Shown: positions 8,186 to 15,901 of the stretch, one piece after another | Layout of the letters: each line of letters begins with the position of its first letter | Position numbering within the stretch: position 1 is the first letter of the stretch | NCBI GenBank assembly: GCA_947627365.1 | Contig: CANQVT010000014.1 | Coordinates: forward strand, 1-50,108 | Direction of reading: 5' to 3' | Source of the DNA: an uncultured Lachnospiraceae bacterium | GTDB taxonomy: Bacteria > Bacillota > Clostridia > Lachnospirales > Lachnospiraceae | Length of the DNA: 50,108 bases | The notes under the pieces: generated by a model | Databases searched by the model: none | Told to the model about the DNA's origin: nothing | The model's input: the letters and a program-made list of their open reading frames with translations, nothing else | Position numbers and translations under genes: made by a program

Positions 8186-9019
8186 TTACAGCCGCCGGAT
8201 CTTCCCGTCCCGGATCTCCACCCGGCCCTGCTTCATGAGCCGCCCTACCGCACGCTTAAACGCATTCTTGCTCAGACCGAACTCTCGCTTGATGACCTCC
8301 GGAGACACCTTGTCGTCAAACGGGAGCACGCCGTCGTACTCGTCGATCACCTGCAGGATATCCTCCGCGTCGTCATCCATCTGGAGATAGGCCTTCTCAC
8401 GGATGCTCAGATCCAGCTTGCCATCCTCCTTCACACCCGTAACCCGCGCCCGCACGGTCGCTCCGACGCGCAGCGCATCCGTAACCTCGTGCTTCGGGAT
8501 CAAGCCGGAATAACGGTCATCCACCGCCACAAACGCGCCAAAATTCCCGCTCAGCTCATAGACGCGCCCGCGCACCTGATCTTCGATCTGGTACGGAGAG
8601 CTTTTGCTGAGATAGGGATAGACCTTCATCGTCGCACACAGGCGGCTGCTCTTATCTATGTACAGCGCGACCACACACTCATCTCCCGGATAAAGCCTCG
8701 CGGTCTGCTCGTGAAACGGGAGCAGCAGATCCTTCTCCAGTCCCCAGTCGAGGAACGCGCCGATCTTCGTGACGTCCTTCACCTTCAGAAGCGCCGTCCG
8801 TCCCAGCGTCAACAGCGGCTCGCGCCGCGTCGCGATCATCCTGTCCTGAGAATCCTTATAAAGAAACACCGTGATCCGGCTGCCGCAGTCCATCTCAGCC
8901 TCTACTTCCTTCTTCGGAAGCAGCACACGCTCCTGTGCGTCGCGATTCTCGGCCAGATACACGCCGAAGTCAACTTTTTTTACGATCTCAAGCTCCTGCC
9001 TTTCTCCTATACGAAGCAT
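8186..9019 (-). CDS. CvfB-like RNA-binding protein with S1 domains and winged helix
   Basis: 277 residues from ATG 9019, chosen because AAGGAG lies five bases upstream. The open frame continues to 9133, but the added part is low quality. The protein has S1-like OB modules (VGDE/VKVKDVTKIGAFLDWGL near 75-95; VRGRVYELSGNFGAFVAVDD near 150-170; VTDALRVGATVRARVTG near 190-205). A C-terminal winged-helix segment follows (VSPEVIKREFGLSKNAFKR). This order is that of CvfB/YitL proteins, RNA-binding regulators linked to virulence factor expression in Staphylococcus and Streptococcus. Targets here are unknown. The thioesterase gene precedes it by about 110 bp. Confidence 0.85.
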   Translation of the reverse strand: MLRIGERQELEIVKKVDFGVYLAENRDAQERVLLPKKEVEAEMDCGSRITVFLYKDSQDRMIATRREPLLTLGRTALLKVKDVTKIGAFLDWGLEKDLLLPFHEQTARLYPGDECVVALYIDKSSRLCATMKVYPYLSKSSPYQIEDQVRGRVYELSGNFGAFVAVDDRYSGLIPKHEVTDALRVGATVRARVTGVKEDGKLDLSIREKAYLQMDDDAEDILQVIDEYDGVLPFDDKVSPEVIKREFGLSKNAFKRAVGRLMKQGRVEIRDGKIRRL

Positions 9020-9129
9020 ATCGTCTCCTTGTCTTCTTTTTTCGATTTTCCCTCGCGGCCCGTCGTTCTTACTGTTTGTCCCGCGTCCTGTCACATTTAT
9101 CCTTATGAAGACCTGCTCATGCCGACATT

Positions 9130-9843
9130 TCAACGGGAATACACGACAATCGCGTACGGCTTTCCGGCCTCATCGCACAGACCCACTGCGAACGAACCTT
9201 CCTCCCGGTGCACCATCGGAACGATCACATCATGAAGCTTCGCCTGGGCTCGATACTCAACACGCAGAGTCGACGCATCAAAGTCCTCCGGCAGGAACTC
9301 CTCCGCCATGCTGATATACTGCCCGTTGTTGACATGGTTGTTCGTGTCCAGATGATGCCTTGCCACCGGAAAGGCTTCCATTGCCACACATTCCTGCAGC
9401 TGCGGCATCTGAATCTTCCGCGGAAAGCTTGTCATCTCCAGCGGCGTCTCCATCTGATAGCCGGAAATATCCTCCGGAAGCACCTTCGCCGGCTTTCCGG
9501 ATTCCATGTCCATAAATGCCCATATACTGTTCGCCTTTACAAGATACGCGCCTGCCTCGTCCAGCAACGTGAAATTGCGGTATCCGTAAAATGCCTTGAA
9601 TTCATACGGCCAGGTCTGCACCGTGATGCGCTCCCCGAGCAGCGGCCTTCGCAAGATCTCTATCTGCCAGGACAGGATCATCCATGCGCGCTTCTTCCCT
9701 TTCAGATAATCGATCCCATTCCCGCACGCCTCCGACTGAAATGTGGAACAGTCCTGAAAATAATCAATGATCGCACCATGCGTCAGCTTCCGATCCAACC
9801 CGGTCTCACTGTAGCGCACTCTGCTTTCAAACTGATATGCCAT
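9130..9843 (-). CDS. Acyl-ACP thioesterase (FatA/FatB-like)
   Basis: 237 residues from ATG 9843, with CGGAGG six bases upstream. Two hot-dog folds are expected. The first half has YSETGLDRKLTHGAIIDYFQDCS and the FYGYRNF/KANSIWAFMD strands. The second has HLDTNNHVNNGQYISMAEEF, which carries the family's Asn/His catalytic region (N-x-H-x-N-N). Bacterial members release fatty acids from acyl carrier protein and set chain length. It heads the ridA-dnaE run, so co-expression with housekeeping genes is likely. Chain preference cannot be read from the sequence. Confidence 0.88.
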   Translation of the reverse strand: MAYQFESRVRYSETGLDRKLTHGAIIDYFQDCSTFQSEACGNGIDYLKGKKRAWMILSWQIEILRRPLLGERITVQTWPYEFKAFYGYRNFTLLDEAGAYLVKANSIWAFMDMESGKPAKVLPEDISGYQMETPLEMTSFPRKIQMPQLQECVAMEAFPVARHHLDTNNHVNNGQYISMAEEFLPEDFDASTLRVEYRAQAKLHDVIVPMVHREEGSFAVGLCDEAGKPYAIVVYSR

Positions 9844-9918
9844 AGGATACCTCCGTTTCATAAGCCGCATCAACCGATATTCCGCCCAATACGACTCATT
9901 CGCTTCACGGAGATAATA

Positions 9919-10296
9919 TCACGAACGTTCCAGCTTTTCAAGCTGTGAGTTGATCTTCTGCCAGGCGGCATCCTGACCCATCTTGTCTGCTGAAACCTCC
10001 TGTGCTGACGTGCATGATTTCGACGCATTCTGAGCTACGTTCTCCGGATCGCCTTCTGTACATCGCAATCTCTCGCAATAAGAACGATACTGCTCCGGAA
10101 ATTCTGCAATCAGCCTCTCAAGCTGACGGACTCCACCGATCCCCTCACATTTTTCTGCACAACGGTCAAAAAGCTCCTGCGTCATCGGAACGATCCCATG
10201 CACTGCCTGCAATTCCTCCTGGGACAGTTGAATCGTCACGTCCATAAACTCTCCAAACGTTTCTTCTCTTTGCCTTTGTATCCCATTTTGTTTCAT
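9919..10296 (-). CDS. Small soluble protein of unknown function
   Basis: 125 residues, not recognised. It is acidic and helical-looking, with cysteines in RCAEKCEG and SYCERLRC, and no membrane segment or signal peptide. ATG 10296 fits the promoter at 10332-10360 (transcript start near 10325). A second possible start, ATG 10245, has GGAG five bases upstream and gives MDVTIQLSQEEL. It lies divergent to the small XRE-like gene across a 160-bp gap. The downstream thioesterase gene begins about 75 bp after its stop. Confidence 0.6.
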   Translation of the reverse strand: MKQNGIQRQREETFGEFMDVTIQLSQEELQAVHGIVPMTQELFDRCAEKCEGIGGVRQLERLIAEFPEQYRSYCERLRCTEGDPENVAQNASKSCTSAQEVSADKMGQDAAWQKINSQLEKLERS

Positions 10297-10331
10297 TCCT
10301 CAGAGTCCTCCCTTTTGCGTGTTCGTTCCCT

Positions 10332-10360
10332 ATTATAGATATATTTTTCAGTATGTTCAA
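10332..10360 (-). promoter_or_regulatory. Promoter of the 125-residue unknown gene
   Basis: Minus-strand TTGAAC (10355-10360) and a perfect TATAAT (10332-10337) are separated by 17 bp, about 35 bp upstream of ATG 10296. Confidence 0.75.
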
Positions 10361-10409
10361 TCCCAAATTTGCCATTGATAATGGATATGATATCAGGACA
10401 ACGATCCAG

Positions 10410-10428
10410 CCGCAACACAACGTTGCGG
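10410..10428. promoter_or_regulatory. Inverted repeat, candidate operator of the XRE-like regulator
   Basis: Perfect seven-base arms CCGCAAC and GTTGCGG are separated by ACAAC. It ends 29 bp before the start codon of the XRE-like gene, in the divergent intergenic region, where an autoregulatory site would be expected. Confidence 0.5.
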
Positions 10429-10456
10429 ACACATTATTTTACTAAGGAGAAAACCA

Positions 10457-10660
10457 TTGATCAGCTATGAAGCCTTGTGGAATACGATGAAAACGCGTGG
10501 AATTACGACCTATACCCTCATAAACAAATATGGTATCAATCCCCGAACAATCAACAACCTTCGTCATAACCAAAGCATTACCATGATTACGTTGGAGCGC
10601 CTATGCATCATTTTGGACTGCAATCCTAATGAGGTTGTATCGTTTAAAGAGGACATTTGA
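10457..10660 (+). CDS. Small XRE-like helix-turn-helix protein
   Basis: 67 residues, with a TTG start at 10457 supported by AAGGAG seven bases upstream. It is nearly all one helix-turn-helix domain: TYTLINKYGINPRTINNLRH (turn and recognition helix), then LERLCIILDCNPNEVVSF, the usual end of short Cro/C1-type regulators. No second domain is present. It probably represses its own promoter through the inverted repeat at 10410-10428, and possibly the divergent unknown gene. Such small XRE proteins also occur as antitoxins, but no toxin partner is adjacent. Confidence 0.75.
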   Translation: MISYEALWNTMKTRGITTYTLINKYGINPRTINNLRHNQSITMITLERLCIILDCNPNEVVSFKEDI

Positions 10661-10680
10661 TGTGCAAAATCCTATAACGC

Positions 10681-10708
10681 AAAAAAGGAGCACCCATCCG
10701 GATGCTCT
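10681..10708 (-). terminator. Intrinsic terminator after tRNA-Gln
   Basis: Minus-strand stem GAGCATCC/GGGTGCTC with a GGAT loop, followed by six T residues, a few bases after the tRNA 3' end. Confidence 0.8.
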
Positions 10709-10712
10709 CTAG

Positions 10713-10784
10713 CAGGGCTACAAGGATTCGAACCTTGAAATGACGGAGTCAGAGTCCGTTGCCTTACCGTTTGGCGATAGCCCT
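10713..10784 (-). tRNA. tRNA-Gln (anticodon CTG)
   Basis: 72 nt. It folds as a cloverleaf with acceptor stem AGGGCTA/TAGCCCT, anticodon stem ACGGA/TCCGT around loop CTCTGAC (anticodon CTG, reads CAG), T arm CAAGG-TTCGAAT-CCTTG and discriminator G. CCA is not encoded. It has its own promoter and terminator. Confidence 0.95.
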
Positions 10785-10816
10785 CTATTCACATGCAGTT
10801 CTCACATGCAAATGGT

Positions 10817-10845
10817 ATTATAGCGCATGTTCTTCTTTATTGCAA
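10817..10845 (-). promoter_or_regulatory. Promoter of tRNA-Gln
   Basis: Minus-strand TTGCAA (10840-10845) and a perfect TATAAT (10817-10822) with a 17-bp spacer, 33 bp upstream of the tRNA 5' end. Confidence 0.8.
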
Positions 10846-10998
10846 GCACTTTTTTCAAATTCTGAGTGCTAACTTCCGCAAAATATGGTACACTACTCTA
10901 CAAACACGTTTCCCGGAAAAAATGTATCGTTACCGAGCACAAGCGAACAGTAACATTTTATCCGGCTGACACGATTCTATACCGAAAGGGGAAATTTT

Positions 10999-12453
10999 AT
11001 GAGCACACTCAACCTCACTCTGCTGACCGATCTCTATGAGCTGACGATGATGCAGGGATATTTCGAAAGCAAGTCCAACGAAACTGTCGTCTTCGACGCC
11101 TTCTATCGCAGCAATCCATGTGGCAACGGATACGCGATCACCGCCGGGCTGGAGCAGGTGATCGATTACATCAAAAATCTCCACTTTGCCGAGGAGGACA
11201 TTGCCTACCTCAGAAGCCTCGGAATCTTCCACGAAGAATTTCTGGACTACCTGCGCGCCTTCTGCTTCGAGGGCGACATCTATGCGATCCCGGAGGGCTC
11301 GGTTGTGTTTCCTTACGAGCCTCTTCTGAAGGTTATCGCGCCGATCATGCAGGCGCAGCTCGTGGAGACCGCGATCCTCACGATTCTGAATCATCAGAGT
11401 CTGATTGCGACGAAAGCAGCTCGTGTCGTGCGCGCCGCCCGCGGGGACGGTGTCATGGAATTCGGCCTGCGCCGCGCGCAGGGTCCGGACGCCGGCGTCT
11501 ACGGCGCGCGGGCCGCGATGATCGCAGGCTGCATCGGCACCTCGAACGTGCTGGCCGGACAGCTTTTTGACGTACCGGTCAAGGGTACGCACGCCCACAG
11601 CTGGATCATGAGCTTCCCAGACGAATATACTGCCTTTAAGAAATACGCCGAGCTGTATCCTGACGCCTGCACGCTGCTCGTGGATACATACGATACCCTG
11701 CGCAGCGGCGTTCCAAACGCAATCCGCGTATTTCAGGAGATGCGCAAGTCCGGCATCAAATTGAAAAATTACGGCATCCGCCTAGACAGCGGCGACCTCG
11801 CCTACATGTCAAAAAAGGCGCGGAAAATGCTCGACGAAGCAGGCTTCCCGGACGCGGTCATCTCAGCGTCGAGCGACCTCGACGAGTACCTGATCGACAG
11901 CCTCAAATCCCAGGGCGCGGCAATCAGCTCCTGGGGCGTCGGCACAAACATGATCACCTCGAAGGACTGTCCGGCCTTCGGCGGCGTCTACAAGCTGGCC
12001 GCCGTCCTGGACGAGAAGACCGGCGAATTCATCCCGAAGATCAAGCTCTCCGAGAACACTGCAAAGATCACAAACCCGGGCAACAAAAAGATCCTGCGGA
12101 TTTACGACAAGGAGAGCGGCAAGATCCACGCCGATCTGATCTGTCTGGCAGACGAGACCTTCGACGCGGCTTCGGATCTGACCATCTTCGACCCGCTGGA
12201 GACCTGGAAAAAGACAAAGTTCAAAGGCGGCAGCTACACGCTGCGCGAAATGCTTGTCCCAGTGTTCCTGAAAGGCGAGTGTGTTTATACCTCGCCCTCC
12301 GTCATGGAAATCCGCGAATACTGCGCGCAGGAGACCGAGACTCTCTGGGAGGAGACGAAGCGTTTTGCCAACCCACACGAGGTTTACGTGGACCTTTCCG
12401 ACAAACTCTACGACATCAAGCGCGCGCTGCTGAACCAGATGGGCCGCGACTGA
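10999..12453 (+). CDS. pncB: Nicotinate phosphoribosyltransferase
   Basis: 484 residues, the longer type found in many Firmicutes. It condenses nicotinate with PRPP, using ATP, to nicotinate mononucleotide for NAD salvage. Seen in sequence: N-terminal LTDLYELTMMQGYF, EFGLRRAQGPDAGVYGARAA around the active-site region, GTHAHSWIMSF containing the phosphorylatable-His region, the barrel strand YGIRLDSGDLAYMSKKAR, and the phosphate-binding SSWGVGTNMITSKDCPAFG. ATG 10999 follows AAAGGGG. A weak extended -10 element (TGGTACACT near 10886) is the likely promoter. spoVT follows on the same strand after 127 bp. Confidence 0.95.
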   Translation: MSTLNLTLLTDLYELTMMQGYFESKSNETVVFDAFYRSNPCGNGYAITAGLEQVIDYIKNLHFAEEDIAYLRSLGIFHEEFLDYLRAFCFEGDIYAIPEGSVVFPYEPLLKVIAPIMQAQLVETAILTILNHQSLIATKAARVVRAARGDGVMEFGLRRAQGPDAGVYGARAAMIAGCIGTSNVLAGQLFDVPVKGTHAHSWIMSFPDEYTAFKKYAELYPDACTLLVDTYDTLRSGVPNAIRVFQEMRKSGIKLKNYGIRLDSGDLAYMSKKARKMLDEAGFPDAVISASSDLDEYLIDSLKSQGAAISSWGVGTNMITSKDCPAFGGVYKLAAVLDEKTGEFIPKIKLSENTAKITNPGNKKILRIYDKESGKIHADLICLADETFDAASDLTIFDPLETWKKTKFKGGSYTLREMLVPVFLKGECVYTSPSVMEIREYCAQETETLWEETKRFANPHEVYVDLSDKLYDIKRALLNQMGRD

Positions 12454-12466
12454 TTTGTCGATTTCG

Positions 12467-12496
12467 TGCATAAACTCTGCTCTTTTACAGATACTA
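12467..12496 (+). promoter_or_regulatory. Candidate sigma-G promoter of spoVT
   Basis: TGCATA (12467-12472) and GATACTA (12490-12496), spaced 17 bp, match the sigma-G consensus TGMATA/CATACTA with one mismatch. In Bacillus subtilis spoVT is transcribed in the forespore by sigma-G, so position and sequence agree. Confidence 0.55.
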
Positions 12497-12580
12497 CAAG
12501 TACCAACAATAACTGGCACACAGGCGGCCTGTCGCCGCGCCGGTTTAAGATAAAAGTAAAATGAGATGGAGGAACACGAT

Positions 12581-13129
12581 ATGAAAGCAACAGGAATCGT
12601 CAGAAGAATCGATGATCTGGGACGCGTCGTCATCCCGAAAGAGATAAGAAGAACTCTCCGGATCCGCGAGAGCGATCCGCTGGAAATTTTTACCGACCGC
12701 GAGGGCGAGATCATCCTGAAGAAATACTCTCCCATCGGTGAGCTCGGCAGCTTTGCAAAGGAATACGCCGAGGCGCTTGCTTCCGCTTCCGGCCACAGCG
12801 TCTTCATCACGGACCGCGACCAGATCATCGCGGCGGCGGGAGGCATCCGCAAGGAAGCGGTTGGCACCCCGGTTACCGGCCAGCTTGAGGCCGTGATGAA
12901 CGATCGCGAGAATATCCTCACCGACCCGCAATCCAAGAAGCAGATCAAAATCACCAGCGAGGACCACGACGAGAGCATGCCGCAGGTCATCAGCCCGATC
13001 CTCTGCGAGGGCGACGTCATCGGCTCCGTGATCCTGCGAAGCAAAGACACCTCCCGCCGCATGGGCGAAACCGAGCAGGTGCTTGCGAAATGCGCCGCCG
13101 GCTTCATGGGACGGCAAATGGAGCAGTAA
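12581..13129 (+). CDS. spoVT: Stage V sporulation protein T, AbrB-family regulator
   Basis: 182 residues from ATG 12581, chosen because GGAGG lies eight bases upstream and the protein then begins MKATGIVRRIDDLGRVVIPK, the SpoVT start. Residues 1-50 form the swapped-hairpin AbrB DNA-binding domain (VIPKEIRRTLRIRESDPLEIF). Residues about 55-180 form a GAF-like sensor domain (SVFITDRDQIIAAAGG; SPILCEGDVIGSVILRS). SpoVT is a forespore regulator that tunes sigma-G genes and spore coat/germination properties. Its presence supports an endospore former. It is transcribed alone between pncB and tRNA-Thr. Confidence 0.93.
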   Translation: MKATGIVRRIDDLGRVVIPKEIRRTLRIRESDPLEIFTDREGEIILKKYSPIGELGSFAKEYAEALASASGHSVFITDRDQIIAAAGGIRKEAVGTPVTGQLEAVMNDRENILTDPQSKKQIKITSEDHDESMPQVISPILCEGDVIGSVILRSKDTSRRMGETEQVLAKCAAGFMGRQMEQ

Positions 13130-13145
13130 TTTTTTCGGATTCTGT

Positions 13146-13174
13146 TTGACAGCCACAGCAAAATATGCTAAGAT
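13146..13174 (+). promoter_or_regulatory. Promoter of tRNA-Thr
   Basis: TTGACA (13146-13151) and TAAGAT (13169-13174) with a 17-bp spacer, 28 bp upstream of the tRNA. Confidence 0.8.
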
Positions 13175-13201
13175 ATAAAACCGTAGCGGTTATCGTTACG
13201 T

Positions 13202-13274
13202 GCTGCTGTGGCTCAGTCGGTAGAGCGTCGCATTGGTAGTGCGGAGGTCACGGGTCCGATTCCCGTCAGCAGCT
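13202..13274 (+). tRNA. tRNA-Thr (anticodon GGT)
   Basis: 73 nt with acceptor GCTGCTG/CAGCAGC, D arm GCTC/GAGC, anticodon stem TCGCA/TGCGG with loop TTGGTAG (anticodon GGT), T arm ACGGG-TCCGATT-CCCGT and discriminator T. CCA is not encoded. The accessory island begins directly after its terminator, but no tRNA-end direct repeat was found. Confidence 0.95.
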
Positions 13275-13276
13275 TG

Positions 13277-13308
13277 AAAGAACCCTTGTAAAATCGAGGG
13301 TTCTTTTT
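13277..13308 (+). terminator. Intrinsic terminator after tRNA-Thr
   Basis: Stem AAGAACCCT/AGGGTTCTT with a ten-base loop and a run of T residues, beginning three bases after the tRNA. Confidence 0.85.
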
Positions 13309-13358
13309 AAATGTTAATTGTCCAGTGTCCAAATGCCCTTTTCTCATGCAATAATTTC

Positions 13359-13460
13359 TTAGAATCTAATTTTCAGCCAAGGCCCATCATCATATGTACA
13401 GAATTTCCATTCCCTGAAATCTTCGCTTTTGATTGCCCGGCAGACAAAGAACCAGTCGAA
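13359..13460 (-). pseudogene. Fragment of an unknown protein, copy 1 of the island-flanking remnant
   Basis: The minus-strand frame reads FDWFFVCRAIKSEDFREW then KFCTYDDG before a stop at 13359. The same motif order, IKSxDFRE then CTYD, recurs at 16553-16720 in the same orientation, and DNA similarity extends beyond the stop to about 13328. The fragment is joined in frame behind the stop codon of the leucine-rich-repeat tail. The parent protein is not recognised. Confidence 0.5.
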
Positions 13461-13583
13461 CTATTTCCGTACCTTCACTTTAGAGCCGATACCTTTTTTC
13501 CTGAGCATTGTCTTATAAGCTTTCAGTTTTTTAGCCGGAACTTTTATCACGGCTTTCTTATATATACCCTTGAAAAGTATTGA
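13461..13583 (-). pseudogene. C-terminal remnant of a BspA-like leucine-rich-repeat surface protein
   Basis: The minus-strand frame reads FKGIYKKAVIKVPAKKLKAY, then KTMLRKKGIGSKVKVRK and TAG. This matches the characteristic end of Lachnospiraceae BspA-like leucine-rich-repeat proteins (a KVP-x-KL-x-AYK-x-LKKKG pattern). Nothing upstream restores the protein, so only the last 40 codons remain. The gap 13584-13790 holds no other recognisable gene. Confidence 0.55.
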
Positions 13584-13790
13584 CACCGAAATCAGAATAT
13601 CGCAAAATCAAGGTGCAAAGAGGTGTCATAACTTAGTGTCATAAATAGAACAATTTGATAATTGCCGTCGACACATCTTTACCTTTGCCGATATGCAAAG
13701 TCATAATTCTTGTGGCCACTATCAAGATCATCTCTGTGTTAAACCGCAAGAAAGAGCTGACCCGAAAGCCATCCCATTAATATGCTTTTA

Positions 13791-14768
13791 TTACAATCCC
13801 GGTGTGTCTTTTTGCATTTGCGTTCGTTCACCGCATTTCCATAGCGCCATCGGGTGATGTTCGATACGCAAAAGAATATCAGCATCATCAAACAAGAGCA
13901 TTGGCTGATACTTCCCCTCGGCAAAAACCTGCCAAAAGGACAGTTCCGAATTTTTCGGTCTAAGAATATTAGCTAAATAATCTTTTACCTGTTTTTGCGC
14001 AAAAGCCAGATCAAAACGTTCTCCACGACGCAACACAGGTGCAAGATCCGTCTTGATTTTCTGTGCAGCTATGCTGCCGATACCGTTAAGATCAAAGTGT
14101 TCCGGCACGGTTTCTGAAGCAATAGCAGCATAGAACATAACACACTTTCTGAAAAGCCGCTCCTGTGTCTTATCAAACAATCCATACTTTTGCATATTGA
14201 ATATATCATAGAGATCCCGCGGAGCCGCCCGGTTTAAGAGGGCGACCGTCTTTGTAGAGAATATCTCCAGCGGATTAACACTCACTACTGTAAGTTCCTG
14301 ATCGTTCCACGGTAAATGGACCGGTCTGCGGGAAACAGGCAGCACATGGCAACGCAGCATATAGTTGATCTCTATTTTCAGATTGTCTTTCATTCCTCCG
14401 GCATTCACATACTCGTACACGAGGGAATCCAGCGCGTGGTATTGCTTTGATTTCAAACTGAGTGTGTAGCCGGATGCCGCCATATATTTTTGTATGTGCT
14501 CATTGATCCGCTCCCGTTCCGCCAGCATAGGTTCTCTTGATACATCCTTTGAGAAATCGAGGTCTATATCAACTGATAGGCGAGGCAAATCAAAAATCGT
14601 CAGATTGATCGCCGTGCCGCCCTTTAAGGCGAGGCTGTCCGCAAGCAGCGGATCACTTTCCATGAAAGCCAGAACGTCCGCAAGCCGGCAGACTTTTTCA
14701 AAAGTGTCTCGGACGAATCCGAGTTCTTTGGCCTGCCTGCCAAGTGTAATGCGGTCAAATCGCATCAT
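13791..14768 (-). CDS. abiEii: AbiEii/AbiGii-family nucleotidyltransferase toxin
   Basis: 325 residues. This is the toxin of a type IV toxin-antitoxin pair that can also act in phage abortive infection. Family members are DNA-polymerase-beta-like nucleotidyltransferases, some of which modify tRNA acceptor ends. The sequence shows LALKGGTAINL (46-56) and RLSVDIDLDF (63-72), i.e. the GG-x-T motif and the D-x-D metal site, then PLEIFSTKTVALLNRAAPRDLYD, the conserved Lys/Arg-Asp region. Both catalytic motifs are intact. ATG 14768 (or 14765) overlaps the antitoxin stop by 14 bp, implying translational coupling. Substrate is inferred from the family only. Confidence 0.88.
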   Translation of the reverse strand: MMRFDRITLGRQAKELGFVRDTFEKVCRLADVLAFMESDPLLADSLALKGGTAINLTIFDLPRLSVDIDLDFSKDVSREPMLAERERINEHIQKYMAASGYTLSLKSKQYHALDSLVYEYVNAGGMKDNLKIEINYMLRCHVLPVSRRPVHLPWNDQELTVVSVNPLEIFSTKTVALLNRAAPRDLYDIFNMQKYGLFDKTQERLFRKCVMFYAAIASETVPEHFDLNGIGSIAAQKIKTDLAPVLRRGERFDLAFAQKQVKDYLANILRPKNSELSFWQVFAEGKYQPMLLFDDADILLRIEHHPMALWKCGERTQMQKDTPGL

Positions 14769-15519
14769 AGTCAGTTACCCCCTTATCCACGACAGCTTTC
14801 AAATCTTTTGGAGCAAACAGTTTCCATCGGTTATGAAGAACAAAGTCGTTCTGCTTTTCAAAGAGGTAGGTTTTACTGGCAGAGGACCTCTTTTCACATT
14901 CAGTAAAAAAATGTTCCGGCAAAGATAGTTCATCTCCCAGTGCTTCAAGAATATATCCAGTCTTTTGATACAGCTGGCTCTGACCGTAAAGCTCCAATGC
15001 GTCAAGCAGCTTATTAGAGTCAAGTGAAGGAACAAGGAGAAGACAGCGCAGCAATTCTTCCAAACCGCCTATCTTTTGAAAATCCGCTATGCTGTCTATC
15101 ACAGTCCGCTCTAAAGAGGTCACGCGGACGCCGGTATCCGTCTCTATAACGCCTGCTTTTCCCTGGCAGGCCAACGGACAGTAATTTACACCGTCATAGG
15201 AGAACGGACGAACACGCTTTTCAGTAGCAAGGTATACGTCATAAAAAACCTGATTACCATATCCATAATATTCAAAGGCGCTATGATGGGACACGCAAGC
15301 GTCGTCTGCAACGCGGGAAGCAATCTGATAGCGATTTGGGATTGCCTGACCTGTTTCCATGCTGATGACTGCGTACAGATCGCGACGCACACGCTCAATA
15401 TATCCTTTTTGCAGATAATTCCTTATCTGCCACGATGCTGCGCTCTCCGATCCTGAAAGCTGAACCATATCTTTATGTGTAAAACAGCGCAAAGCGGCAA
15501 GCTCTTTGTATCGTTCCAT
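14755..15519 (-). CDS. abiEi: AbiEi-family antitoxin and transcriptional autoregulator
   Basis: 254 residues. The N-terminal winged helix (residues about 1-55: FTHKDMVQLSGSESAASWQI then RNYLQKGYIERVRRDLYAV) is the AbiEi DNA-binding domain. The rest carries the antitoxin domain with SHHSAFEYYGYGNQ and the GVRVTSLERTVIDSI motif typical of the family. AbiEi proteins repress their own operon by binding inverted repeats and counter the toxin without stable protein-protein contact. ATG 15519 has AAAGGAGG seven bases upstream. It precedes and overlaps the toxin gene. Promoter and a likely operator are visible just upstream. Confidence 0.88.
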   Translation of the reverse strand: MERYKELAALRCFTHKDMVQLSGSESAASWQIRNYLQKGYIERVRRDLYAVISMETGQAIPNRYQIASRVADDACVSHHSAFEYYGYGNQVFYDVYLATEKRVRPFSYDGVNYCPLACQGKAGVIETDTGVRVTSLERTVIDSIADFQKIGGLEELLRCLLLVPSLDSNKLLDALELYGQSQLYQKTGYILEALGDELSLPEHFFTECEKRSSASKTYLFEKQNDFVLHNRWKLFAPKDLKAVVDKGVTDYDAI

Positions 15520-15542
15520 TGCGTAACCTCCTTTCGATTTTT

Positions 15543-15571
15543 ACTATAACGCAAAACAGGAGAAAATGCAA
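15543..15571 (-). promoter_or_regulatory. Promoter of the abiEi-abiEii operon
   Basis: Minus-strand TTGCAT (15566-15571) and TATAGT (15543-15548) with a 17-bp spacer. The expected transcript start is near 15536, 17 bases before the ATG. Confidence 0.75.
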
Positions 15572-15581
15572 TTATTTTGAG

Positions 15582-15603
15582 CAAATTTAGAAATGTAAAT
15601 TTG
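15582..15603. promoter_or_regulatory. Inverted repeat upstream of the abiE promoter, candidate AbiEi operator
   Basis: Perfect seven-base arms CAAATTT and AAATTTG separated by eight bases, ten bases upstream of the -35 box. AbiEi proteins studied elsewhere bind inverted repeats near their promoter. Confidence 0.45.
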
Positions 15604-15781
15604 GAAAAGCGCACAAAACAATAGGTATAGCATATGTTTTGTACTTCTTTGGAAATATTTTAACGATCCGGCTATTTTGGCGTTAATGACCTGTCAGCAT
15701 CTCTAGGATCTACGCTTTCACATTTTCTTTTATCGACCTTTTTTGATTTTTTACCTGATTTTTATATGTGGAGGATATTTT

Positions 15782-15901
15782 CTATCTATTGTTCTTCAAG
15801 ACTTGACACAACTGCGCTGCAAGCTCACCATGCGCCTCCGGCAAAAGATGCAGGGAATCTTCTGCGGAGGGTTTGATATAGGAATATGCGAGAATATTAA
15901 T
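15782..15901 (-). pseudogene. Possible C-terminal remnant of an SGNH/GDSL esterase
   Basis: A 39-codon minus-strand frame reads SAEDSLHLLPEAHGELAAQL near its end, resembling the D-x-x-HL-x-P-x-xH catalytic block at the end of SGNH hydrolases. No upstream part is present. The stretch 15604-15781 shows nothing recognisable and is AT-rich. Confidence 0.3.

Noticed and set aside
8060..9235. Plus-strand open frame of 391 codons opposite the CvfB-like gene
   Set aside because: Antisense shadow spanning several genes; composition is not protein-like.
13311..13583. Plus-strand open frame of 90 codons after tRNA-Thr
   Set aside because: The recognisable coding signal is on the minus strand (leucine-rich-repeat tail and flanking fragment).
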